The position numbers and the translations under genes are program-made. Below the pieces are notes generated by a model. The model was not told where the DNA came from, made no database searches, and saw nothing but the letters and a program-made list of their open reading frames with translations. A stretch of 23,454 nt of DNA, from positions 1 through 23,454 of the IMG/VR virus record IMGVR_UViG_3300003937_000121. One strand, written 5' to 3'. Shown here piece by piece: positions 1 to 3,779 of this stretch (positions within the stretch are counted from its first letter, which is position 1; each line of letters opens with the position of its first letter). Source of the DNA: a virus.

Positions 1-95
1 TGCTAGACAGCAGGCCGCAAAGTTTTGTGGTGACGATGGGATAAGAAGCTTTGATAAACTCTAAAGGGGAACCCTACTCATAGGAGAGAACAATA
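1..95 (+). promoter_or_regulatory. Leader upstream of first small gene
   Basis: No gene is visible here. The stretch holds TAAGAAGCTTT at 42-52, an 11-mer that occurs again at 20726-20736 before the packaging genes, and the repeated 20-base leader at 72-91 whose AGGAG serves as ribosome binding site for the GTG start at 96. The window edge cuts off whatever lies upstream, so a promoter cannot be judged. The text ATAGGAGAG in the leader loosely resembles the initiation region of T7-type promoters, which is only a hint. Confidence 0.35.
72..91 (+). repeat. Leader repeat A, copy 1
   Basis: CCCTACTCATAGGAGAGAAC is present here and again, identical over 20 bases, at 1212-1231. Both copies sit directly upstream of a small gene and contain its Shine-Dalgarno sequence. 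CCTA (73-76) can pair with TAGG (81-84) across a CTCA loop, partly masking the ribosome binding site. Confidence 0.85.
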
Positions 96-290
96 GTGAG
101 TGAAATTAAGAAGGTCGAAGAGAATAGAGCAATTTCCGACAACGTGAACCTAAAAATGACTATCGATCATATCGATGGCGAAAAACTGGACACCGAAATA
201 GTTGTTCAAGGTACATGGTGGGTTGCAGGAGGCGAGCGCGAAGAATTTGCGAAGAAGCTGGGTGATTTAATAGACGAGTACCGAATCTAA
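96..290 (+). CDS. Small hypothetical phage protein, 64 aa
   Basis: I do not recognise this protein. It starts at GTG 96, the only start placed correctly behind the AGGAG at 82-86, and ends at the TAA at 288-290. The product is acidic, with no membrane segment and no cysteine pairs; the middle alternates polar and hydrophobic residues (KMTIDHIDGEKLDTEIVVQG), suggesting a small beta-rich fold followed by a C-terminal helix. It opens an array of very small genes with similar junctions, the layout usual for phage early genes that modify host functions, but no function can be assigned. Confidence 0.7.
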   Translation: MSEIKKVEENRAISDNVNLKMTIDHIDGEKLDTEIVVQGTWWVAGGEREEFAKKLGDLIDEYRI

Positions 291-309
291 CCCCTAGAAG
301 GATAGAGCA

Positions 310-525
310 ATGCATCTTAGCCAAAAGAAAGTGTGTGGAAACTGTCGAGCCAGAGGAATTGATTCAAGCAAACACTGCGAGCTTGGCTTCAAGAGAAAGG
401 ATGTAGGATATAAACCTCCTTTTTTTATCAGCAAAATGGTTCCGACAGAGGAATGCTACAAGCCATTAACAACTAAAGAATATTTCGAGGCTAGAGCATT
501 AGCCCATCCATCCATAGGGAGATAG
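310..525 (+). CDS. Small cysteine-containing hypothetical protein, 71 aa
   Basis: The ribosome binding site is AAGGATAG at 298-305 and the start is ATG 310. The protein has a CGNC pair near the N terminus (residues 9-12), a further cysteine in HCELGFK and another in EECYKPLTTKEY near the C terminus. This spacing (CxxC, later C-x-LG-F, later C-x-KP-T) recurs in many small phage proteins of unknown function and suits binding of one zinc ion. It lies 19 nt downstream of the first gene. The assignment as a metal-binding protein is inference; the role is unknown. Confidence 0.72.
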   Translation: MHLSQKKVCGNCRARGIDSSKHCELGFKRKDVGYKPPFFISKMVPTEECYKPLTTKEYFEARALAHPSIGR

Positions 526-527
526 GT

Positions 528-587
528 ATGAGTGAAGATAGAAATAAATGGCTAAGAGAAAATCGGGAAAAATCATGGCAGAGCTAG
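528..587 (+). CDS. Possible 19-aa peptide (leader or coupling ORF)
   Basis: ATG 528 is preceded by AGGGAGATAGG, an acceptable ribosome binding site, and the frame reads MSEDRNKWLRENREKSWQS before TAG at 585-587. It starts 2 nt after the previous stop and overlaps the start of the next membrane-protein gene at 575 by 13 nt. The next gene has only a weak binding site of its own, so this peptide may act mainly to deliver ribosomes by translational coupling. It is highly charged. It could equally be a chance ORF. Confidence 0.35.
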   Translation: MSEDRNKWLRENREKSWQS

Positions 588-724
588 CAGACAACGGACT
601 TGTGATTATCTTAGACCCTTACCTATGGATGGTGTCCTATGGAATGGTTGCGGCCTTTGCTGTGTTCTTTACTGCGGTTATTTGTAGGAAACATTACAGG
701 GAACAGGAGAAAATAGAGAAATGA
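575..724 (+). CDS. Small single-pass membrane protein, 49 aa
   Basis: ATG 575 to TGA 722-724. The product begins MAELADNGLV, has one hydrophobic segment at about residues 17-36 (LWMVSYGMVAAFAVFFTAVI), then a strongly charged tail (RKHYREQEKIEK). By the positive-inside rule the C terminus should be cytoplasmic. Its stop overlaps the ATG of the next gene as ATGA at 721-724, good evidence that both are translated. Small inner-membrane proteins of this type are common among phage early genes, but this one is not recognised. Confidence 0.6.
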   Translation: MAELADNGLVIILDPYLWMVSYGMVAAFAVFFTAVICRKHYREQEKIEK

Positions 725-921
725 GCGAAGAAATTAGAACAAAAAATTTGGATAGCGAAGACAGGGAGACATTGAGAGGGCTGCTCAGCAGGTCAATAAA
801 TAACTGTCATTGCCGCTTAGTGGAGGCTGGAGAGAAGGGCTCTTACAAACAATCAGACCTAGATTCACTAGTAATGCGCTACGGCCATCTAAATCAAATC
901 ATGGTGAAGCTGAGAGACTAA
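721..921 (+). CDS. Small hypothetical protein, 66 aa
   Basis: The start ATG 721 overlaps the upstream stop (ATGA); GGGAACAGGAG at 699-709 provides a nearby binding site. The protein is charged and predicted to be mostly helical, with RETLRGLLSRSINN and LDSLVMRYGHLNQIMVKLRD as two amphipathic helices and two cysteines (NNCHCR). There is no recognisable catalytic motif. Its TAA stop at 919-921 begins a repeated junction sequence (919-935). A small helical binder of a host protein would fit the context, but this is inference. Confidence 0.7.
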   Translation: MSEEIRTKNLDSEDRETLRGLLSRSINNCHCRLVEAGEKGSYKQSDLDSLVMRYGHLNQIMVKLRD

Positions 922-935
922 CCCCTCCACCCACT
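919..935 (+). repeat. Junction repeat B, copy 1
   Basis: TAACCCCTCCACCCACT starts with the stop codon of the upstream gene and recurs identically at 1940-1956, again starting with a stop codon. CTCCA (925-929) can pair with TGGAG (944-948), which contains the Shine-Dalgarno of the next gene. Shorter TAACCCCT versions occur at 288-295 and 1208-1215. Confidence 0.85.
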
Positions 936-936
936 G

Positions 937-955
937 ACACGAATGGAGAATGAGA
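937..955 (+). repeat. Leader repeat C, copy 1
   Basis: ACACGAATGGAGAATGAGA is repeated identically at 1322-1340. Both copies carry GGAG as the ribosome binding site of the following gene. The ATG inside the repeat overlaps the Shine-Dalgarno sequence and is therefore an unlikely start, which argues for starts at 959 and 1340. Confidence 0.85.
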
Positions 956-958
956 GAT

Positions 959-1195
959 ATGAGTAAGTGCGGTTGTATAGAGTGTAACCCTTATGGCGAT
1001 GAACCAGATCAAATAGACATGATGACTGAAGCGGAGTTGCGACAAGAATTAAGGTCGGCGCTATATAAATTAGATGCCTATGAGACCCTTATTGCTAACA
1101 GTGACCCCGAGGGTTTATTAGAAGAAGGTTGGGCGCAAGAACTTTACAGAGAGCTACACAGGAAGTTTTACCCAAAGAACTACGCATGCAGTTGA
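959..1195 (+). CDS. Small acidic hypothetical protein, 78 aa
   Basis: I choose ATG 959 over the in-frame ATG at 950 because the GGAG at 945-948 touches 950 but sits about 10 nt from 959. The N terminus has CGCIECNPYGDEPDQ, a cysteine cluster that may bind metal, followed by a long acidic helix (TEAELRQELRSALYKLDAYETLI), a pattern shared by many small phage proteins of unknown function. The C terminus is aromatic and basic (ELHRKFYPKNYACS). No enzyme motif is visible. Confidence 0.68.
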   Translation: MSKCGCIECNPYGDEPDQIDMMTEAELRQELRSALYKLDAYETLIANSDPEGLLEEGWAQELYRELHRKFYPKNYACS

Positions 1196-1211
1196 ACTGG
1201 TTGTTTATAAC

Positions 1212-1231
1212 CCCTACTCATAGGAGAGAAC
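1212..1231 (+). repeat. Leader repeat A, copy 2
   Basis: This is identical over 20 bases to 72-91. It follows TAACCCCT (1208-1215) and provides AGGAG (1222-1226) for the ATG at 1233. CCTA (1213-1216) and TAGG (1221-1224) can form a small hairpin that includes the ribosome binding site. Confidence 0.85.
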
Positions 1232-1232
1232 T

Positions 1233-1319
1233 ATGAAGAAAGTGTTTTGGAATGTGTGGAACTTCATCTGGTGCATCTTACCTGTGTGGATGATACATAA
1301 CCCCCCGTTAAGCGGCTAG
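1233..1319 (+). CDS. Tryptophan-rich 28-aa membrane peptide
   Basis: ATG 1233 follows AGGAG at ideal spacing within leader repeat A, and the frame ends at TAG 1317-1319. The peptide starts MKKVFWNVWNFIWCILPVWM: two lysines, then an almost uninterrupted hydrophobic segment with four tryptophans in 19 residues, then IHNPPLSG. It probably inserts in the inner membrane. The strong, repeated leader is the main evidence that it is real. A toxic or host-membrane-modifying early peptide is possible, but no homologue comes to mind. Confidence 0.6.
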   Translation: MKKVFWNVWNFIWCILPVWMIHNPPLSG

Positions 1320-1321
1320 TA

Positions 1322-1340
1322 ACACGAATGGAGAATGAGA
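1322..1340 (+). repeat. Leader repeat C, copy 2
   Basis: This is identical to 937-955 over 19 bases. The last base is the A of the ATG at 1340. The GGAG at 1330-1333 is 6 nt before that ATG, which makes 1340 rather than 1328 the likely start of the next gene. Confidence 0.85.
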
Positions 1341-1942
1341 TGGACGTACACGAGTTTTTGAAGACTAACGCAAATGTAGTTCCGAGCGACTTAGAAATGG
1401 ACAAAGGGACGGATTCTCAGCACTACGTTTCAAAGATAGACGGTTCATATATAGGGTTAGTTGGATTCTCAGAAGAAGACAATGAAAGGCGTTTTAAATT
1501 CATGATAGATCACGGTATATCGCAACTACAGAATGGAACAGGGCACACGGTGGCGAATATGGGGTTCAGCGAGAAAGAGCAGAAGTGGTACGGCTGGTCT
1601 CATAGGGCAATATTCGGGTTTAAGATTGGCTCGGAGGTAAAGCGTGGAGATTGCGCCTACATGCCTGTAGACGAAGAAGATTTTGTTGCAACCATGGTGC
1701 GATTTTGGGCCGACAAACATCACCTGGATATAGAGTATCGAATAGGGGCTAACGTTCTTGGAGAACGCGGTGTTTTCATTGATTGGGTTTATTCAGAGAC
1801 AGTGCCTTATGAAAATCTGCGCGGAACTAACGGGGGATCTTTCCAAATATTTCCCGAGAATTTCGGTAAAGGCGAATGGAAAGCTGAATCCTTAGAAGAT
1901 GCCAAGCAAATGGCCGCTGATTTTGCCGAAAGTGTTAGCTAA
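1340..1942 (+). CDS. Conserved hypothetical phage protein, 200 aa
   Basis: ATG 1340 is chosen because GGAG (1330-1333) serves it; the in-frame ATG at 1328 overlaps that site. The protein is soluble and acidic. Its central part has GFSEKEQKWYGWSHRAIFGF followed by IGSEVKRGDCAYMP, a block I associate with uncharacterised proteins in phages and polyvalent mobile-element proteins, where KWYGWSHRA is highly conserved. The conserved K-W-Y-G-W-S-H-R could bind a ligand or nucleic acid, but no catalytic role is established. This is the largest gene of the early array and ends at a TAA that starts junction repeat B. Confidence 0.78.
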   Translation: MDVHEFLKTNANVVPSDLEMDKGTDSQHYVSKIDGSYIGLVGFSEEDNERRFKFMIDHGISQLQNGTGHTVANMGFSEKEQKWYGWSHRAIFGFKIGSEVKRGDCAYMPVDEEDFVATMVRFWADKHHLDIEYRIGANVLGERGVFIDWVYSETVPYENLRGTNGGSFQIFPENFGKGEWKAESLEDAKQMAADFAESVS

Positions 1943-1956
1943 CCCCTCCACCCACT
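1940..1956 (+). repeat. Junction repeat B, copy 2
   Basis: This is identical to 919-935 and again begins with the stop codon of the upstream gene. CCCT (1944-1947) or CTCC (1946-1949) can pair with AGGGAG (1965-1970), the ribosome binding site of the short ORF at 1977. Confidence 0.85.
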
Positions 1957-1976
1957 ACAGGAACAGGGAGTAAGAA

Positions 1977-2012
1977 ATGATAGCGCTGCCTAAATCCCAC
2001 TTACAGAGTTAA
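1977..2012 (+). CDS. Possible 11-aa leader peptide
   Basis: ATG 1977 follows AGGGAGTAAGAA, a fair ribosome binding site placed at the end of a repeated junction cassette that in other copies precedes real genes. The frame reads MIALPKSHLQS and stops at TAA 2010-2012. It may be a leader peptide for the structured region that follows, or the remnant of a lost gene whose leader survives. Its shortness keeps confidence low. Confidence 0.3.
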   Translation: MIALPKSHLQS

Positions 2013-2044
2013 CCGAAACAGCAGTTCTTTATTACTATTATAGG

Positions 2045-2069
2045 TAAGATAGTAAGATAGTAAGGATAG
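2045..2069 (+). repeat. Tandem TAAGATAG repeat
   Basis: Two exact copies of TAAGATAG (2045-2052, 2053-2060) are followed by a third with one inserted G, TAAGGATAG (2061-2069). Such short iterated motifs can be protein-binding sites or slippage products. It directly precedes the stem-loop at 2071-2087. Confidence 0.7.
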
Positions 2070-2166
2070 TCGCAATCCTAGGTTGCGCAGGGAGAAGTCC
2101 TACCATGAGCTGACAATGTTCAGAGCTAGTAAACTAGACCTGCTTAAAAGTGCAGGCAATAATTTT

Positions 2167-2241
2167 TGTGAAGTGGCTTAGGCCGAGTAACTTTTATGGC
2201 CATATGAGTTCACGTAGGTTCGAGTCCTACCTTCACAGCCA
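2167..2241 (+). tRNA. tRNA-like element with CCA, aberrant anticodon arm
   Basis: A perfect 7-bp acceptor stem (TGTGAAG 2167-2173 with CTTCACA 2231-2237) is followed by G and CCA (2239-2241). The T arm is canonical: GTAGG (2214-2218), loop TTCGAGT (2219-2225), CCTAC (2226-2230). Total length is 75 nt, exactly tRNA size. The rest is abnormal: the D stem GCTT/GAGT has two wobble pairs and a 5-nt loop lacking the GG pair, and instead of a 7-nt anticodon loop there is a near-perfect hairpin (AACTT 2189-2193 with GAGTT 2206-2210, inside it TAT-GGCC-ATA). No anticodon can be named. It is either a degenerate tRNA or a tRNA mimic that keeps the CCA end and T arm. Confidence 0.55.
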
Positions 2242-2271
2242 AACAACTAACCATAACTAAAGGTATATAGT

Positions 2272-2517
2272 ATGAACGGAAGAAAAGCAAAAATGTTGCG
2301 AAGACTTGCCAGTGTAACTAAAAAGACACAGGAAGACAGAAAGTATTTCGTAGTAGAACATACCAGACGCAGAAGAGAAACTAAAAACTTGCTTGGTGAA
2401 GTTACCAGTTCAATAGTAACAGCCACATTGCAACTCTCTGCTGGGCCGCGTGTAATGTATAAGATGTTAAAGCGCAGCTCTAAAAGTGGTCAACTTAACA
2501 ATCGTATAACAGCGTGA
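2272..2517 (+). CDS. Small basic hypothetical phage protein, 81 aa
   Basis: ATG 2272, with AAAGG about 10 nt upstream. The protein is very basic: MNGRKAKMLRRLASVTKKTQ at the N terminus, TRRRRETKNL in the middle, and GPRVMYKMLKRSSKSG near the C terminus. The N-terminal NGRKAKxLRRL and C-terminal GPRxxYKxLKR blocks match a pattern I associate with small basic proteins in T7-like and T4-like phages; nucleic-acid binding is plausible but unproven. Its TGA (2515-2517) overlaps the GTG (2514-2516) that would start the interrupted gene downstream, so both were probably translated as a coupled pair. Confidence 0.7.
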   Translation: MNGRKAKMLRRLASVTKKTQEDRKYFVVEHTRRRRETKNLLGEVTSSIVTATLQLSAGPRVMYKMLKRSSKSGQLNNRITA

Positions 2518-2699
2518 AGGTTGGACAGAAGTATTACATTATAGCTTCATGGACAAGCTCTGGAATGAGAGTAGAGCGTTGTATTTGAAGAAATGATAGA
2601 GTAGACAACAACAGGTTGGACAAAGGTTTAATATACAAAGATAAGAAAGTCGCTAATGAAGCCTTAGGAAAACAGTCTGCAATGAAACAGGTAGCCTAG
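2514..2699 (+). pseudogene. Small phage protein gene interrupted by in-frame TGA
   Basis: From GTG 2514 the frame reads 24 residues (VKVGQKYYIIASWTSSGMRV then ERCI), meets TGA at 2586-2588, and continues in the same frame for 36 residues (RNDRVDNNRLDKGLIYKDKK, then VANEAL and on) to TAG 2697-2699. The whole fits a common small-phage-protein pattern: GxxYYI, then a tryptophan, ND..D..R...G..(F/Y)K.K..A..AL. The TGA falls where that pattern normally has tryptophan, so a single TGG-to-TGA change, or TGA readthrough, explains it. Other genes here stop at TGA and use TGG for Trp, so wholesale recoding is unlikely. A real nonsense mutation is the simplest reading. Confidence 0.6.
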
Positions 2700-3025
2700 C
2701 ACCTAAAAGCTAGGCAAACAACTGGCAATTATGCCTGACACTATAAAGTCACAAACAAGCGCATGGAGGTGAGTCCATCTCAGAGTAAACTGTAAATCAT
2801 TTAAGATGTTGGTTGGAGTGTCATTCGCCGAGGAGATTAAATGTAAAGGGTCTTTACAGCCAACACCTTACCTATGTAGGACTATTTAGCTACCTGCACT
2901 AAAGAACTATTAGCTATGACTGTCGTGAAAGTGCGGCATTAGTGTCACAGACTAGGGAAATCTAGAAAGTGGCTAATGAATGGAGCAACCGCTCGAAATA
3001 ACTTTTCTTAAGAGAGAGAAATAAT
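2700..3025 (+). other. Structured leader region upstream of the 99-aa gene
   Basis: No convincing gene is present. Visible structures are a 7-bp hairpin GCCTAGC (2694-2700) with GCTAGGC (2709-2715), ATGGA/TCCAT (2763-2778), a 6-bp helix TGTTGG (2807-2812) with CCAACA (2860-2865) enclosing a perfect 7-bp hairpin TGTAAAG/CTTTACA (2842-2858), and GAGC/GCTC near 2983-2994. The stretch TTAGCTA is directly repeated near 2886 and 2910. The region ends in GAGAGAG, the ribosome binding site of the gene at 3026. It is probably a long structured 5' leader or a separate small RNA; it resembles no family I can name. Confidence 0.5.
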
Positions 3026-3325
3026 ATGAATGATAAGATTCAAAGTGTCTTCGGACAATTCGCAGTAGACCTAGGCGAAGGCCCAGTACTTTTCAAAACT
3101 GAAGCTGAAGCACAAGTTGCATTGTCTGAGTACGAAAACGGTGCAGAGCAACGTCAACTCGCTGCTGACTTCTGTGCACATGTTGGTATCGAAGCAAACT
3201 CAAAGAATGCCAAAGGCAAAGCTAACGTAATTACTGCATTCCTATCCTGGGTTGATGCTGGACAGCCTGGCCCTGTTGAAGCGCCTGCTACTGAAGCTGA
3301 AGGTGAACCTGCTAGCGAATTCTAA
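3026..3325 (+). CDS. Conserved hypothetical phage protein, 99 aa
   Basis: ATG 3026 is preceded by AAGAGAGAGAA (3010-3020), a strong purine-rich site. The protein is acidic and soluble: an N-terminal SVFGQFAVDLGEGPVLF beta-like segment, a helix TEAEAQVALSEYENGAEQRQ, then KNAKGKANVITAFLSWV and a low-complexity tail rich in E, A and P. I believe similar proteins occur widely in T7-like phages without known role. It has its own structured leader and its own strong terminator (3365-3399), so it forms a separate transcription unit, and its codons look better optimised than those of its neighbours. High expression is therefore likely. Confidence 0.8.
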   Translation: MNDKIQSVFGQFAVDLGEGPVLFKTEAEAQVALSEYENGAEQRQLAADFCAHVGIEANSKNAKGKANVITAFLSWVDAGQPGPVEAPATEAEGEPASEF

Positions 3326-3364
3326 GTAACACTTAGATACGATAGATAGGGACACAAGCTTGAT

Positions 3365-3399
3365 AGATGACCTAGTATATTACTGGGTCATCTTTTTTT
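3365..3399 (+). terminator. Strong Rho-independent terminator
   Basis: A 13-bp stem (AGATGACCTAGTA 3365-3377 with TACTGGGTCATCT 3381-3393, one T-G pair) with a TAT loop is followed by an uninterrupted T run through 3399. It ends the transcription unit of the 99-aa gene and insulates it from the RNA folds that follow. Confidence 0.92.
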
Positions 3400-3413
3400 A
3401 TGAATATATTTAT

Positions 3414-3585
3414 TGGTTTGTCCTTGTGGAGGACTAGTTTGTACTAGGATTTGTGAGAAAACTCACAATAGCCGCATTGTACGTAAGGTATGTAATTTGC
3501 ACACTCATGGTCTGGCTAAAGGTCAGCTTCCAGAGGGTTACAGCTACTCCTCAGCAAGTACCCAAACTAGCACAAGGACAAACCA
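3414..3585 (+). ncRNA. Putative structured RNA closed by a 15-bp helix (RNA1)
   Basis: TGGTTTGTCCTTGTG (3414-3428) is the exact reverse complement of CACAAGGACAAACCA (3571-3585), 142 nt apart. The helix continues inward after a 5-nt bulge (GAGGA 3429-3433) with CTAGTTTG (3434-3441)/CAAACTAG (3563-3570) and TACT/AGTA. Inside are a perfect 7-bp hairpin with AAAA loop (3451-3468) and a TCTGG/CCAGA stem (3511-3534). The bulge GAGGA is complementary to TCCTC at 3548-3552, which would make a pseudoknot. About 27 bp of long-range pairing cannot be chance. The family is unknown to me; the long rod with a large central opening recalls 6S RNA only in outline. Confidence 0.7.
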
Positions 3586-3599
3586 CTAAATATGTTTAT

Positions 3600-3702
3600 G
3601 CGTAGGGAGCTAGGCCCCAGCCTAGTAGAAGCAGTGTTATACTAAGAATTAATGAATAAGGTACGCACTGTTTATAAAGATCGCAACTTGCCCTACGCTC
3701 CA
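3600..3702 (+). ncRNA. Putative structured RNA with acceptor-like stem and CCA (RNA2)
   Basis: GCGTAGGG (3600-3607) pairs with CCCTACGC (3691-3698), followed by T and CCA (3700-3702), the arrangement of a tRNA acceptor end. Inside are a 6-bp hairpin CTAGGC/GCCTAG with loop CCCA (about 3610-3625) and a stem CAGTG (3632-3636)/CACTG (3666-3670). No T-loop consensus is present (the candidate arm has only 3 bp), and no D arm or anticodon arm is recognisable. At 103 nt it exceeds normal tRNAs without a long variable arm. It is a tRNA-like fold at best. A terminator begins 11 nt downstream. Confidence 0.5.
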
Positions 3703-3712
3703 AATTACACTC

Positions 3713-3754
3713 ATAGCCCTAACCAAATAACTGGTTGGGGCTATTTTGGTTTTA
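3713..3754 (+). terminator. Rho-independent terminator
   Basis: A 13-bp stem (ATAGCCCTAACCA 3713-3725 with TGGTTGGGGCTAT 3732-3744, one T-G pair), 6-nt loop AATAAC, then TTTGGTTTT. It lies between the RNA2 fold and the start of the next gene and would end an RNA1-RNA2 transcript. Confidence 0.9.
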
Positions 3755-3779
3755 ATTAATATAGATGGAGGATAACAAA

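Larger units (their letters stand above)
1943..2271 (+). other. Structured, mostly non-coding region
   Basis: This interval contains no gene longer than 11 codons. From left to right it holds junction repeat B, a possible 11-aa leader peptide, a tandem TAAGATAG repeat (2045-2069), a hairpin with 5-bp stem and 7-nt loop (CGCAA 2071-2075 with TTGCG 2083-2087), further short inverted repeats (CTAGT/ACTAG; CCTGC/GCAGG) around 2130-2158, and a tRNA-like element (2167-2241). The density of small stems suggests a functional structured transcript rather than spacer DNA. Confidence 0.55.
3326..3779 (+). other. Non-coding unit with two terminators and two folded RNAs
   Basis: This 454-nt gap contains, in order, the terminator of the 99-aa gene (3365-3399), a large RNA fold closed by a 15-bp helix (3414-3585), a second fold closed by an 8-bp helix and followed by CCA (3600-3702), and a second terminator (3713-3754). 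There is no credible ORF. Sequence between two terminators with two compact folds is what an independent small-RNA transcription unit would look like, although no clear sigma70 promoter is visible. Confidence 0.65.

Noticed and set aside
2071-2087. Hairpin with 5-bp stem and 7-nt loop (TCCTAGG) as an anticodon arm with anticodon CTA, that is, an amber suppressor tRNA
   Set aside because: The position before the putative anticodon is C instead of the invariant T, no T arm follows at the right distance and no acceptor stem can be drawn.
2738-2760. Terminator after the TGA-interrupted gene (hairpins at 2694-2715 and 2722-2733)
   Set aside because: The hairpins are followed by A-rich, not T-rich, sequence on the + strand.
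2806-2889. 27-codon ORF beginning MLVGVSFAEE
   Set aside because: It has no ribosome binding site and runs through two perfect RNA stems, so a coding role is unlikely.
2940-3000. Group I intron, suggested by CACAGACTAGGG
   Set aside because: The text resembles the R element of P7, but the partner S element (AGATATAGTC type) is absent and no exon pair is joined across the region.
2500-3020. GOLLD-type giant phage RNA near a tRNA-like element
   Set aside because: The setting (phage, tRNA-like sequence, structured non-coding DNA) is suggestive, but I cannot recognise the conserved 3' half and a protein gene interrupts the region. A covariance search would be needed.
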